Source: Deltaproteobacteria bacterium
GTDB lineage: Bacteria > Myxococcota_A > UBA796 > UBA2385
Direction: 5' to 3'
Assembly: GCA_016792625.1 (NCBI GenBank)
Contig: JAEUKK010000148.1
Span: forward strand, 1 to 64,000
Length of the DNA stretch: 64,000 nt
The notes below the pieces were generated by a model. The model was not told where the DNA came from, did not search any database, and worked only from the letters and a program-made list of their open reading frames with translations. Made by a program: the position numbers and the translations under genes. Below are positions 54,742 to 64,000 of the stretch, piece after piece (within the stretch, counting starts at the first letter, position 1; the number at the start of each line of letters is the position of its first letter).

Positions 54742-56571
54742 GTGGCGGCCGCTTCTTTCCAGTCCTTCCCGGCGATGTTCCTCCACCGCATCCAGGCGAC
54801 CCCCGACAGCGACGCGCTGTACTACCCGGACGCCAATGAAGAGTGGAAGACCCTGCGCTGGAAAGAGGTCGGCGAGCGCGTGCGCGCCATCGCCTGTGGC
54901 CTGCGGGCGCTCGGCCTCGCCCCCGAAGAGCGGGCCAGCATCATCAGCAACACCCGCTACGACTGGATCTTGATCGACATCGCCATTGGCTGCGCGCGGG
55001 GGGCGACCACGACCATCTACCCCTCGACCACCACCGACGGCGTCGAGTACATCCTCAAGGACAGCGAGACCAAGGTCGTTTTCGCCGAAGACGCCAGCCA
55101 GGTCAAGAAGCTGACCGAGATCCGGGCCAACACCCCCGGGGTGACCAAGGTCGTCGTGATGAGCGGCAACGGCGGCCACGACGGCTGGGTCATCACGCTG
55201 AGCGAGCTCGAAGAGCTGGGCCGCCAGTGGGACAAAGACAACGCCGGGGCCTACGAGGCGGGCATCCGCGAGGTCCAGCCCGACCACATCGCCACCCTCA
55301 TCTACACCTCGGGCACGACCGGCGAACCCAAGGGCGTGGTGCTCACGAACGACTGCTGGGTCTTCGAGGGCGAGGCGATGAACAACCTCGGCTTCCTCAC
55401 CCCGGCCGACAAGCAGTTCCTCTGGCTGCCGCTGAGCCACAGCTTCGGCAAGGTGCTCGAGGCGGCGATCATCCGCATTGGCGTGCCCACCGCCGTTGAC
55501 GGCCGCATCGACAGGATTGTTGAGAACCTCGGCAAGGTGCGCCCGACCTTCGTCGCTGCCGTGCCGCGGATCTTCGAGAAGGTCTACAACAAGGTGGTCA
55601 GCGGCGCCAAAGAGGGCGGCAAGCTCAAGTGGAAGATCTTCCAGTGGGCGGTCGGCGTCGGCAAAGAGGTCAGCCAGCAGCGGCAGGCGGGCCGCCAGCC
55701 CACCGGCGCCCTGGCCCTCAAGTACAGCGTGGCCGACAAGCTGGTCTTCTCGAAGCTGCGCGACCGCTTCGGCGGCCGGCTGCGCTTCTTCATCTCGGGC
55801 TCGGCGCCGCTCAACCGTGAGCTGGCCGAGTTCTTCCACGCGGCGAACATCCTCATCGTCGAGGGCTACGGCCTGACCGAGACGAGCGCGGCCAGCTTCG
55901 TGAACCGCCCCGACAAGTTCAAGTTCGGCACCGTCGGGCTCGGGCTGCCCGGGGTCGAGGTCAAGCTCGATCCCGACACCAGCGAGATCTTGCTGCAGTC
56001 CCGCGGCGTGATGCGCGGCTACCACAACAAGCCCCAGGCCTCGGCCGAGACCCTGTTCACCGACGCGAGCGGCACTTGGCTGCGCACAGGCGACAAGGGT
56101 GAGATCGACCCAGACGGCTTCCTGCGCATCACCGACCGCATCAAAGACCTGATCAAGACCTCGGGCGGCAAGTACATCGCGCCCCAGGCCCTCGAGGGCA
56201 ACCTCAAGAACAAGTCGACGCTGATCGAGCAGGTCTTGGTGCACGGCAACAACCGCAACTTCTGCTCGGCGCTCATCACGCTGAACCTCGAGGCGGCGCA
56301 GAAGTGGGCGACCGACAACGGCAAGGGTGAGCTCAGCGTCGCCCAGCTCGCCAAAGACCCCGATCTTAACGCCGAGATCCAGCGCGCCATCAACGCGCTC
56401 AACGATGGCCTCGCCCGCTACGAGACCATTAAGAAGTTCGCGATCTTGCCGCGCGACTTCACCATCGAGGGCGGCGAGCTCACCCCGTCCATGAAGGTCA
56501 AGCGCAAGACCGTCGAGGCCATGTACAAAGACCTCCTCGAGGGCTTCTACGCGGGCGCCAAAGAGGACTGA
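54742..56571 (+). CDS. Long-chain fatty-acid-CoA ligase
   Basis: 609 residues of the AMP-forming acyl-CoA synthetase family. Motifs are LIYTSGTTGEPKGVVLTN (AMP loop, about 188-205), the SGSAPLNRELAEFFH and VEGYGLTETSAASFV regions, and LRTGDKGEIDPDGFLRITDRIKDLIKTSGGKYIAP. The length and the FFHAANILIVEGYGL region point to the long-chain group that activates fatty acids for degradation or lipid synthesis. A GTG start at 54742 is preceded by CGGAGACACC. It lies upstream of the mevalonate operon but is separated from it by 160 bases. Confidence 0.92.
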   Translation: MAAASFQSFPAMFLHRIQATPDSDALYYPDANEEWKTLRWKEVGERVRAIACGLRALGLAPEERASIISNTRYDWILIDIAIGCARGATTTIYPSTTTDGVEYILKDSETKVVFAEDASQVKKLTEIRANTPGVTKVVVMSGNGGHDGWVITLSELEELGRQWDKDNAGAYEAGIREVQPDHIATLIYTSGTTGEPKGVVLTNDCWVFEGEAMNNLGFLTPADKQFLWLPLSHSFGKVLEAAIIRIGVPTAVDGRIDRIVENLGKVRPTFVAAVPRIFEKVYNKVVSGAKEGGKLKWKIFQWAVGVGKEVSQQRQAGRQPTGALALKYSVADKLVFSKLRDRFGGRLRFFISGSAPLNRELAEFFHAANILIVEGYGLTETSAASFVNRPDKFKFGTVGLGLPGVEVKLDPDTSEILLQSRGVMRGYHNKPQASAETLFTDASGTWLRTGDKGEIDPDGFLRITDRIKDLIKTSGGKYIAPQALEGNLKNKSTLIEQVLVHGNNRNFCSALITLNLEAAQKWATDNGKGELSVAQLAKDPDLNAEIQRAINALNDGLARYETIKKFAILPRDFTIEGGELTPSMKVKRKTVEAMYKDLLEGFYAGAKED

Positions 56572-56733
56572 GCGCCCGGGCGCCGGCCCCACCGCCGGCC
56601 CCCCCCCTCCGCCGCGCGGCCCCCGCGCACCTGCGCCCCGCTCCGCACCCCGCGGGCGGGGCGTCGCCGGCTCCGCCCGATAGGCCGGCGGGGCCGCGCG
56701 CGGCCCCCCTCCTCCCTCCCCTGGACGCGGCTG

Positions 56734-58034
<1,301 letters not shown>

Positions 58035-58038
<4 letters not shown>

Positions 58039-58925
58039 GCGCGCTTCGCACCGAGGGCTACGGCCAAGCGCCCGGCAAGCTCATCCTCGCCGGCGAGCAC
58101 GCGGTGGTCTTCGGACACGAGGCGGTGGCCGTCGCGGTCGACCGGCGCACCGAGATCTGGCTGCGGCGGGTCGAGGGCCCGCGCCGGCTGGTCGCAGATC
58201 TGCGCGACGCGCGCCTCAATGACGCGCTAGACGTCATCCTGCCCAAAGAGGGCGTCGAGGTCAGCATCCGCACCGCCCTGCCGGTGGGCCGCGGCATGGG
58301 CAGCAGCGGCGCGCTGGCGGTGGCCCTGCTGCGCGCCCGGGCCGATCTGGTCGGCGCGCCGATCGACTTCGCGGCCTGCCACCGCGACGGCTTCGCCATT
58401 GAGCGGGTCTTTCACGGCACGCCGAGCGGCCTCGACCACGCGGTGAGCGCCCGCGGGGGCGCCCTGCGCTACCGGCGCGGCCCCGACGGGGCGGTGGAGC
58501 TCTCACCCCTGCCGCCGCCGCGCTGGCCGCTGGTCGTGCTCGACAGCGGCGCCGCCGGTGACACGGGCGCGATGGTGGCGGGCGTTCGGTCGCGCCGCCC
58601 GGCCATCGACGGCGCGCTCGAGGCCATTGGCGCGGTCAGCGCGGCGGTCATCGCGGCGCTACAGGCCGGCGCCGGCCCCGAGGCGCTGGGCCCCCTGCTC
58701 AATCAGAACCACGCGCTGCTGCAACAGATCGGCGTGAGCACCCCCGAGCTTGACGCGCTGGTCACGCTCGCCCGCCAGGCCGGCGCGGCCGGCGCCAAGC
58801 TCGCCGGCGCGGGCGGTGGGGGCGTGGTCATCGCCGCCTGCGCCGACCCAGCGCCCGTCCTGGCCGCCGCCGCAGCCGCGGGTGTGTCTGCGTGGGCGGC
58901 CCCGGTCGCACCGCCGTGTGCCTGA
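58035..58925 (+). CDS. mvaK1: Mevalonate kinase
   Basis: 296 residues of the GHMP kinase family. It has APGKLILAGEHAVVFGHEAVAVAVD at the start, the phosphate loop PVGRGMGSSGALAVALL, TPSGLDHAVSARGG with the catalytic Asp, and GAGGGGVVIAAC near the end. The second gene of the mevalonate operon, it starts with GTG inside the mvaA stop. It phosphorylates mevalonate at position 5. No membrane or regulatory extension is seen. Confidence 0.93.
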
Positions 58926-58968
58926 GCGCGTCACGAATCCCCTCCCCTCAGCCCTCGGACTGGCGCCC

Positions 58969-59946
58969 ATGAGCCCCCGCACCGCCACCGCCCTCGCCCA
59001 CCCGAACATCGCGCTGGTCAAGTACTGGGGAAAACGCGACGCGGCGCTGAACCTGCCCGCCGTGCCCAGCCTCAGCCTCACGCTGGACGGCTTCGCCACC
59101 ACCACCACCGTGCGCTGGGGTGCGGCGGCCGACCGGCTGGTGCTCGGCGGGGTCGAGCGGGGCGCGGCCGAGCTGCGCAAGGTGAGCCGGGTGCTCGACC
59201 TGGTCTGGGGCGGGCCCGGGCGCCCGGCCGCCGAGGTGACCAGCGAGAACAACTTCCCCACCGCCGCGGGCCTCGCCTCCTCCTCCTCGGCCTTCGCCGC
59301 CCTGGCCCTCGCCGCCGCCGCAGCCGCAGACCAGCCCCTCGACCGGGCGCGGCTCTCGGTGATCGCGCGCCAAGGCTCTGGCTCAGCCTGCCGCTCGCTC
59401 TGGGGTGGCTTTGTCGAGTGGCGCATGGGAGAGCGCGCCGATGGCAACGACAGCCACGGCCTGCCCGTCGCGCCGGCCGACCACTGGGACCTGCGGCTCG
59501 TCGTCGCCGTGGTCTCGGCCGACAAGAAGGCGGTGGGCAGCACCGACGGCATGACCCGGACCGCCCTGACCTGCCCCTTGTTCCCCGGCTTTGTGAGCAG
59601 CGCGCCCGCCGACGTCGACCAAGCGCGGGCCGCCGTGTTGGCCCGCGACCTGCACGCGCTGGGCGCGGCCATGGAGCGCAGCACCAACAAGATGCACGCC
59701 ACGATGATCGCGACCGAGCCGACAGTGCGCTACTGGAAGCCCGTCAGCGTCGCGGTCCTCGACGCGGTCGAGGCCATGCGGGCCAGCGGCCTCGCCTGCT
59801 ACAGCACCATGGACGCGGGCCCCAACGTCAAGGTGCTCTGCGCCGCAGCCGACGCCGAGCGGGTGGCCGAGACCCTGCGGGGGGTGCCCGGCCTGCTGCG
59901 GGTCGAGGCCCTGGCCCCGGGCGGCGACGCCCGGCTGGTCGGCTGA
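58969..59946 (+). CDS. mvaD: Diphosphomevalonate decarboxylase
   Basis: 325 residues. GHMP fold with the decarboxylase-specific starts ALAHPNIALVKYWGKRD and AVPSLSLTLDGFATTTTV. The ASSSSAFAALALA loop and ARQGSGSACRSLWGGFVEW stretch follow, with STNKMHATMIATEP towards the end. This signature separates it from phosphomevalonate decarboxylases of archaea by the Lys in KYWGK and the general pattern. It makes isopentenyl diphosphate with ATP and releases CO2. The ATG follows CTCGGACTGGCGCCC, 43 bases after mvaK1. Confidence 0.93.
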   Translation: MSPRTATALAHPNIALVKYWGKRDAALNLPAVPSLSLTLDGFATTTTVRWGAAADRLVLGGVERGAAELRKVSRVLDLVWGGPGRPAAEVTSENNFPTAAGLASSSSAFAALALAAAAAADQPLDRARLSVIARQGSGSACRSLWGGFVEWRMGERADGNDSHGLPVAPADHWDLRLVVAVVSADKKAVGSTDGMTRTALTCPLFPGFVSSAPADVDQARAAVLARDLHALGAAMERSTNKMHATMIATEPTVRYWKPVSVAVLDAVEAMRASGLACYSTMDAGPNVKVLCAAADAERVAETLRGVPGLLRVEALAPGGDARLVG

Positions 59947-59954
59947 GCGGCCCC

Positions 59955-60854
59955 GTGCAGCGCACCCTCCGCATCTGCGTGCCCGGAAAGCTGGTGCTCC
60001 TCGGTGAGTACGCCGTGCTGGACGGCGCTCCCGCCATCGTGCTCGCGGTAGATCGCGGCGTGGTGGTCGAGGGGGCCGCTGGCGGCGAGGCGCTGCTCAT
60101 CGAGACCCCCGACGGCGACGACCGCTTCGTGCGCCCGGCCCTCGCCGGCACCCGCGGCCAGTGGCGCTTCGCCGCCCACCACCCGGTGACCGGCATCGCG
60201 GGCAAGCCCGGTTTTGGCGGCTCGGCGGCGGCCTGCGTCGCGGCTTGCCTGGCCGCGGGCCGGCCCACCACCGACGCCTACGGCATCCACCACGCCGTGC
60301 AGGGCAGCGGCTCGGGGGTGGACGTCGCCGCCTCGGCCAACGGCGGCATGCTCCGCTTCGTGCGCCCGGCGGCCGCGGGCGGCGCGCCGGGCTTGCGCGC
60401 CCTCCCGCCGATCCAGCCCCTGGTGGTGTGGTCGGGGGCCTCTGCCCGCACTGGGCCGCGGGTCGAGGCCTACAGCCGCTGGGCGGGCCGCGGCGCCTTC
60501 GTCGACGAGAGCGCCGCGCTGGTCGACAGCTTCATCGACGACCCCATCCACGTGACCCGCGCGGCCTGGCGGGCCCTCTGCGCGATGGCCGAGGGCGCGG
60601 GCCTCGCCTACCGCACGCCCGCCCTCGACCAGATCACCGCGCTGGCCGAGTCTTTCGGCGGTGCAGCCAAGCCCAGCGGGGCCGGCGGCGGCGACTGTGC
60701 GGTGGCCCTGCTGCCCGACCCCGCGGCTGAGGCGGCCTTCCGCGCCGCGCTGGCCGCCGCCGGCCTCACCGAGATCAGCGTGCAGGTCGCTGGTCCGCCC
60801 GGCGCCTGCCCGCCCGACCCCGCAGACACGGGCCTGCAAGGCGCGGGGGGTTAG
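59955..60854 (+). CDS. mvaK2: Phosphomevalonate kinase
   Basis: 299 residues of GHMP fold, with CVPGKLVLLGEYAVLDGAPAIVLAVD, the GFGGSAAACVAACLAAG loop, GSGSGVDVAASANGGML and KPSGAGGGDCAVALL. The opening LVLLGEYAVLDG and the glycine-rich end are typical of bacterial phosphomevalonate kinases, which form 5-diphosphomevalonate. A GTG start at 59955, eight bases after the mvaD stop, is used. It completes the kinase/decarboxylase set. Assignment as this enzyme, rather than another GHMP kinase, rests also on position. Confidence 0.88.
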   Translation: MQRTLRICVPGKLVLLGEYAVLDGAPAIVLAVDRGVVVEGAAGGEALLIETPDGDDRFVRPALAGTRGQWRFAAHHPVTGIAGKPGFGGSAAACVAACLAAGRPTTDAYGIHHAVQGSGSGVDVAASANGGMLRFVRPAAAGGAPGLRALPPIQPLVVWSGASARTGPRVEAYSRWAGRGAFVDESAALVDSFIDDPIHVTRAAWRALCAMAEGAGLAYRTPALDQITALAESFGGAAKPSGAGGGDCAVALLPDPAAEAAFRAALAAAGLTEISVQVAGPPGACPPDPADTGLQGAGG

Positions 60855-60889
60855 CGGCGCCCACCCCCTTCGCGCCCCGGTGAGCCCGC

Positions 60890-61972
60890 ATGTCCGCCCC
60901 CGTCCCGCCCAGCATCTCGAGCCGCAAAGCCGACCACATCGCGCTCTGCACCACAGGCGAGGTCGGCTTCCGTGGCAAGGGCACGCTGCTCGACGAGGTC
61001 GAGCTGCTGCACGACGCTTTGCCCGAGCTGCGCACCGCCGATGTGGAGCTGGGGGCCCACTTCGCTGGCAAAGCGCTGCGCGCACCGGTGTTGTTCGCGG
61101 CGATGACCGGCGGCGTCGACCAGGCTGAGCGCATCAACAAAGACCTGGCCAGCGTCGCCGAAGAGCTCGGCCTCGGCTTCGCCTTTGGCAGCCAGCGCCC
61201 CCTGCTCACCAAGGGGATCCGCGACGGCTTCTTCGTGCGCGACGTGGCCCCGACCGCCCTGCTCATCGGCAACATCGGGATGGTGCAGGCCCGGGCCAGC
61301 AGCACCCAGCAGCTCGCCGACCTGGTCGGCGAGACCGGCGTCGACGCGCTGGTCGTGCACCTCAACCCCGCGATGGAGGTCGTGCAGCCCGAGGGTGATG
61401 ACGACTTCACGGGCGGCATCGACACCATCGCTCGCCTCGTCGCCGAGCTGCCCGTGCCCATCGTGGCCAAAGAGACCGGCTGCGGCCTCTCGCGCAGCGT
61501 CGGCCAGCGCCTCGCCGCGGTCGGCGTGCGCTGGGTCGACACCAGCGGCGCCGGCGGCACGAGCTGGGTGGCGGTCGAGACCCTGCGGGCCGCGGGTGAC
61601 CAGCGGGCGCTGGGCGAGGCCTTTTGGGACTGGGGCATCCCCACCGCGGGCAGCGTGGCCCAGCTCAGCGGCCTCGGCCTCGGCGTCTGCGCGACCGGGG
61701 GCCTGCGGTCGGGCCTCGACGTGGCGCGGGCGCTCGCGCTCGGCGCCCAGGTGGGCGGCATCGCGCGCGCCTTCCTGCAGGCGCACGCGGCGGGCGGCCG
61801 GGCGGGCGTGCTGGTCGCGGCGCAGCGGGCCATCGCCGAGCTCCGCGTCGCCCACCTGCTCGCCGGCGCGCGCACCACCGCAGACCTGCATCAGAAGCCG
61901 CTCATCGTCGGGCCGCGCTTGCGCCCCTACGTGCCGGCGGGCAGCCCCCTGGCCGCGCGCCTGCTCAGCTGA
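60890..61972 (+). CDS. fni: Isopentenyl-diphosphate delta-isomerase, type 2 (FMN-dependent)
   Basis: 360 residues of the type 2 isomerase/FMN family. It starts SRKADHIALCTTGEVGFRG, then LRAPVLFAAMTGGVDQAERIN, GFAFGSQRP, LIGNIGMVQA, VHLNPAMEVVQPEGDDDF, KETGCGLSRSV, VDTSGAGGTSWVAVE and ATGGLRSGLDVARALALGAQ. These are the FMN and substrate blocks of Fni/IDI2. It interconverts isopentenyl and dimethylallyl diphosphate, giving both building blocks for isoprenoids. The start at 60890 has CCGGTGAGCCCGC; GGTTAGCG at about 60849-60856 could be a separate promoter. Confidence 0.95.
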   Translation: MSAPVPPSISSRKADHIALCTTGEVGFRGKGTLLDEVELLHDALPELRTADVELGAHFAGKALRAPVLFAAMTGGVDQAERINKDLASVAEELGLGFAFGSQRPLLTKGIRDGFFVRDVAPTALLIGNIGMVQARASSTQQLADLVGETGVDALVVHLNPAMEVVQPEGDDDFTGGIDTIARLVAELPVPIVAKETGCGLSRSVGQRLAAVGVRWVDTSGAGGTSWVAVETLRAAGDQRALGEAFWDWGIPTAGSVAQLSGLGLGVCATGGLRSGLDVARALALGAQVGGIARAFLQAHAAGGRAGVLVAAQRAIAELRVAHLLAGARTTADLHQKPLIVGPRLRPYVPAGSPLAARLLS

Positions 61973-61990
61973 GCGCAGCCCCGCGCGCCC

Positions 61991-62938
61991 TCAGGCCGGC
62001 CGGCCGCCGCTGCTCCACCAGTGCAGCAGGCCTTGGGCGTTGAGCGGCGCGTCGAGCTGCAGCGCCTCGTGCCAGCCCCCCTCGTCGCCGGAGTGGCCGG
62101 CCGCGCGCAACCGCCCCACCCACCAGTCGAGGATGGCGTCAGCGAGGGCCTGTTCGCCCTGCTCGGCGGTCGCTGCACATAGGCGCACCATCGCGTCCAC
62201 GTCGGCGTGCAGGGCCTCGGCGGCCGCCGCCAGCCCATCCAGCCGGCCGAAGTGGGTGAGGCAGGCGAAGGTGGCGCCGCTGCCCGCGATCCGGTCGATG
62301 GAGCTGTGCAGCGCGCCCGGATCGAAGTCGATCGGCGTGGTGGTCGCCATGGGGAAGGGCCGCCCGCGATCGACCAGCCGCGGGTAGGCCAACCCAAAGG
62401 TGTCGCCGGTGAAAATGGCGCCCAGCTCTTCATCGAGAACACACTGGTGGTGCTTGGCGTGGCCCGGGGTGTGCAGCACCCGCAGGGCCCGCCGGCCGAG
62501 CGCCAGCGCCTCGCCGTCGACGGTGGAGCGCAGGCGCTCCGCCGGAACGCCGCTCACCACGCCGTAGAGCTGGGCGAAGAGCTCGGCGCCGTAGACCGCG
62601 ACGCTGCCCGCCACGAGGCGGGTCGGGTCGATCATGTGCCGCGCCCCCCGGGGGTGCACGACCAGCTGGGCCCGGGGCAGCGCGGCCATCAGCGCGCCCG
62701 CCCCGCCCGCGTGGTCGAGGTGCACATGGGTCAGCACGAGGTGGCGGACCTGGGCCGGCGCGATGCCCAGCGCGGCGAGGCCCTCGAGCACCACCGGGGC
62801 GGTGCTGCCCACGCCGCTGTCGATGAGCGCGACCTCACCATCGGCGAGGAGCACGTGCACCGCGTCAATCTGGGGCCCGATATAGCCGGTGTCGATGGCC
62901 CAGAGGCCGGGGGCGAGCACGGTGGGCGCGGACATCAT
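61991..62938 (-). CDS. Metallo-beta-lactamase-fold hydrolase
   Basis: 315 residues. The zinc motif THVHLDHAGGAG (HxHxDH) sits near 70. HTPGHAKHHQC and FTGDTFG supply further ligands, and FACLTHFGRLDG the final His. It has a C-terminal extension of helices (ADAILDWWVGRLRAAGHSG). The group includes glyoxalase-II-like and lactonase-like enzymes; the substrate is not predictable. GGAGGCC precedes the ATGATG pair. It is convergent with fni, ending 18 bases from its stop, and divergent from the FG-GAP gene. Confidence 0.85.
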   Translation of the reverse strand: MMSAPTVLAPGLWAIDTGYIGPQIDAVHVLLADGEVALIDSGVGSTAPVVLEGLAALGIAPAQVRHLVLTHVHLDHAGGAGALMAALPRAQLVVHPRGARHMIDPTRLVAGSVAVYGAELFAQLYGVVSGVPAERLRSTVDGEALALGRRALRVLHTPGHAKHHQCVLDEELGAIFTGDTFGLAYPRLVDRGRPFPMATTTPIDFDPGALHSSIDRIAGSGATFACLTHFGRLDGLAAAAEALHADVDAMVRLCAATAEQGEQALADAILDWWVGRLRAAGHSGDEGGWHEALQLDAPLNAQGLLHWWSSGGRPA

Positions 62939-63055
62939 GGCCTCCGCCCCGCGCCTATTCCGGGCCGGTCGGCGCGGGCGCAGGCCGGTCGACGGGGCCC
63001 CGCAGCTCCGGCGCGCGCTGGCCCCTCTTTGGGTCATCGGTCGTTGACAAGTCCC

Positions 63056-63085
63056 TTGCAATTCGCTGCGGCGGCGTGCTAATTG
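63056..63085 (+). promoter_or_regulatory. Sigma70-like promoter TTGCAA-N18-TAATTG
   Basis: TTGCAA at 63056-63061 and TAATTG at 63080-63085, 18 bases apart, in an AT-rich patch. The predicted start of transcription would fall within a few bases of the ATG at 63093, so the mRNA could be nearly leaderless. Confidence 0.5.
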
Positions 63086-63092
63086 TCTCAAC

Positions 63093-64000
63093 ATGTCACC
63101 ACGCCCAAGCCACGCGCCGCGGCTCGCACCATATCTTCCGCATGTGTCGCCCAGCGACCTGTACGCGGTCGCGCGCCTCGGGGCGCTCCTCGGGTCCACG
63201 GCCTGCGCGGGCGGGGGGCCCAAAGCGGTCATCGTCGACGAGCCTGGCGCGGCGCTGGCCGGCGGGCCCCCCACCTTCGCCGGCCCGGGCGGCGCTGCCC
63301 AAGACGGCGGGGTCGAGGTCGACCACCTGCCCTGGCCCAGCTGCGCAGCACCGGCGGGCCCGCCGCGCTTCTGGCTGCACGACCCGGGGCCCGGCTGGTC
63401 CGAGCAGGGCAGCCCGACCGACGACGACGCGGGCGGCTGGGGCCTGGCGGTCGACGACTTCAACGACGACGGCCACCTCGACCTCTTCCTCCCCGACTTC
63501 GGCCGCTCCTTCCTCTTTTTGGGCGACGGCAGGGGTCAGCTGCACCCGGCCCACGACCGCCTCCCCGACCTGCCCGAGCGGGCTTCGGGCGCGCTGTCCT
63601 CTGACCTCGAGGGTGACGGCCTGCCCGACCTCATCGTGCTCATCAAGGGCGGGCCGAACCTCATCCTGCGCAACACCGGCGACGGCTTCACCCGGCACGG
63701 CGACCCCGCCTCGACCTGGGGCGAGGCGCCCAGCGCCCTGTGGACGGCCGGCGCAGGGCTGGGCGACCTCGACGGCGACGGCCTGCTCGACCTCGTGACC
63801 GCCACCTTCCTCGACATGGACGACCCCGACACCCGCACGGGCCTGCCCCGCAATGGCCTGTGGCGGGGCCAAGCCGACGCAAACTTCCTGCCAATCCACG
63901 AGGCGTTGCCGAGCGCGGGCCGCCACAGCATGGCCCACACCGCCGCGCTGGTCGACGCCAACATCGACGGGGTCGCCGATCTGTACATGGTCAACGACAA
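63093..64000 (+). CDS. FG-GAP/VCBS-repeat secreted protein (partial, runs off window)
   Basis: At least 302 residues, no stop before the end. An N-terminal basic region leads to a hydrophobic stretch ending LGSTACAGGG (possible lipobox), so it is probably exported. From about residue 110 it has FG-GAP/VCBS-type calcium-binding loops: VDDFNDDGHLDLFLPDFG, SDLEGDGLPDLIVLIKGG, GDLDGDGLLDLVTATFLD and VDANIDGVADLYMVND. These form an integrin-alpha-like propeller. The ATG at 63093 is adjacent to the predicted -10; a GTG at 63144 would give a shorter signal region. The C terminus, which would show any enzyme domain, is outside the window. Confidence 0.75.
   Translation, partial: MSPRPSHAPRLAPYLPHVSPSDLYAVARLGALLGSTACAGGGPKAVIVDEPGAALAGGPPTFAGPGGAAQDGGVEVDHLPWPSCAAPAGPPRFWLHDPGPGWSEQGSPTDDDAGGWGLAVDDFNDDGHLDLFLPDFGRSFLFLGDGRGQLHPAHDRLPDLPERASGALSSDLEGDGLPDLIVLIKGGPNLILRNTGDGFTRHGDPASTWGEAPSALWTAGAGLGDLDGDGLLDLVTATFLDMDDPDTRTGLPRNGLWRGQADANFLPIHEALPSAGRHSMAHTAALVDANIDGVADLYMVND

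Noticed and set aside
63044-63049. TTGACA as the -35 of the FG-GAP promoter
   Set aside because: It is 30 bases from TAATTG, too far; TTGCAA at 63056 with 18 bases fits better.

Overview
The window is very GC-rich chromosomal DNA with dense, mostly short-gapped genes on both strands and no phage, IS, CRISPR, rRNA or tRNA that I can see. The gene content suggests a myxobacterium-like member of the Myxococcota/old Deltaproteobacteria. The signs are many outer-membrane-type lipoproteins with acidic low-complexity tethers, NtrC-type two-component control, a mevalonate operon ending in type 2 IPP isomerase, a DUF2330 protein, an eCIS-core (DUF4157) protein, and choice-of-anchor and FG-GAP surface proteins. 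The taxonomic placement is inference from gene content only.

Layout. 0.1-10.2 kb: a methyltransferase, a RIO1-like kinase with a long RGPRP-repeat tail, an N-formylglutamate amidohydrolase-like protein, a small S4 RNA-binding protein, an SUMF1-fold lipoprotein divergent from a secreted barrel-like/DUF2330 pair, a DUF4157 + two peptidoglycan-binding + M15 peptidase protein, and a flavin reductase/GNAT pair. 10.2-18.7 kb: a BNR-repeat/MoaD-like pair, a lipoprotein, then a tightly coupled five-gene operon (YHYH lipoprotein, lipoprotein, histidine kinase, sigma54 response regulator, lipoprotein) closed by a strong hairpin, and an RluA-type pseudouridine synthase. 18.9-30.2 kb: NADH dehydrogenase II, a LysR regulator, a decayed isocitrate dehydrogenase, a protein-kinase stub, and two paralogous membrane-anchored proteins (regulatory-like beta-sandwich plus PDZ-like end) that bracket two coiled-coil genes. 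30.3-34.9 kb: a DUF885 metallopeptidase, an unknown protein, the YchF ATPase and a small lipoprotein.

35-43 kb holds the most distinctive locus, a self-contained cyanophycin-type cycle. It has a divergent ATP-grasp ligase, isoaspartyl dipeptidase (iadA), cyanophycinase (cphB), cyanophycin synthetase (cphA) and, overlapping cphA by one base, a second Mur-ligase-type protein that lacks the ATP-grasp module. Together these could build an Asp/Arg storage polymer, cut it to beta-Asp dipeptides and hydrolyse those to amino acids. The ATP-grasp ligase and the second Mur ligase have no assigned step and are the best candidates for something undescribed.

43-54.6 kb is mainly envelope proteins (GAD-repeat lipoprotein, membrane protein, a very large lipoprotein with two CxxCH haem motifs, MATE transporter, choice-of-anchor lipoprotein). 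Interspersed are a crotonase, MiaE, a YbgC-like thioesterase and a thioredoxin coupled to a small unknown ORF. 54.7-62 kb has a long-chain acyl-CoA ligase followed by a complete lower mevalonate operon (HMG-CoA reductase, mevalonate kinase, diphosphomevalonate decarboxylase, phosphomevalonate kinase, IPP isomerase 2); HMG-CoA synthase is not in the window. A metallo-beta-lactamase-fold protein and the start of an FG-GAP lipoprotein finish the window.

Starts are recurrently preceded by a GGAG(G)/GAGG box and a C-run before ATG, and many leaders carry a TAnnnT-like element about 20-75 bases upstream of the start. I used these to choose starts. All functional calls are from reading motifs; no database search or structure prediction was run.
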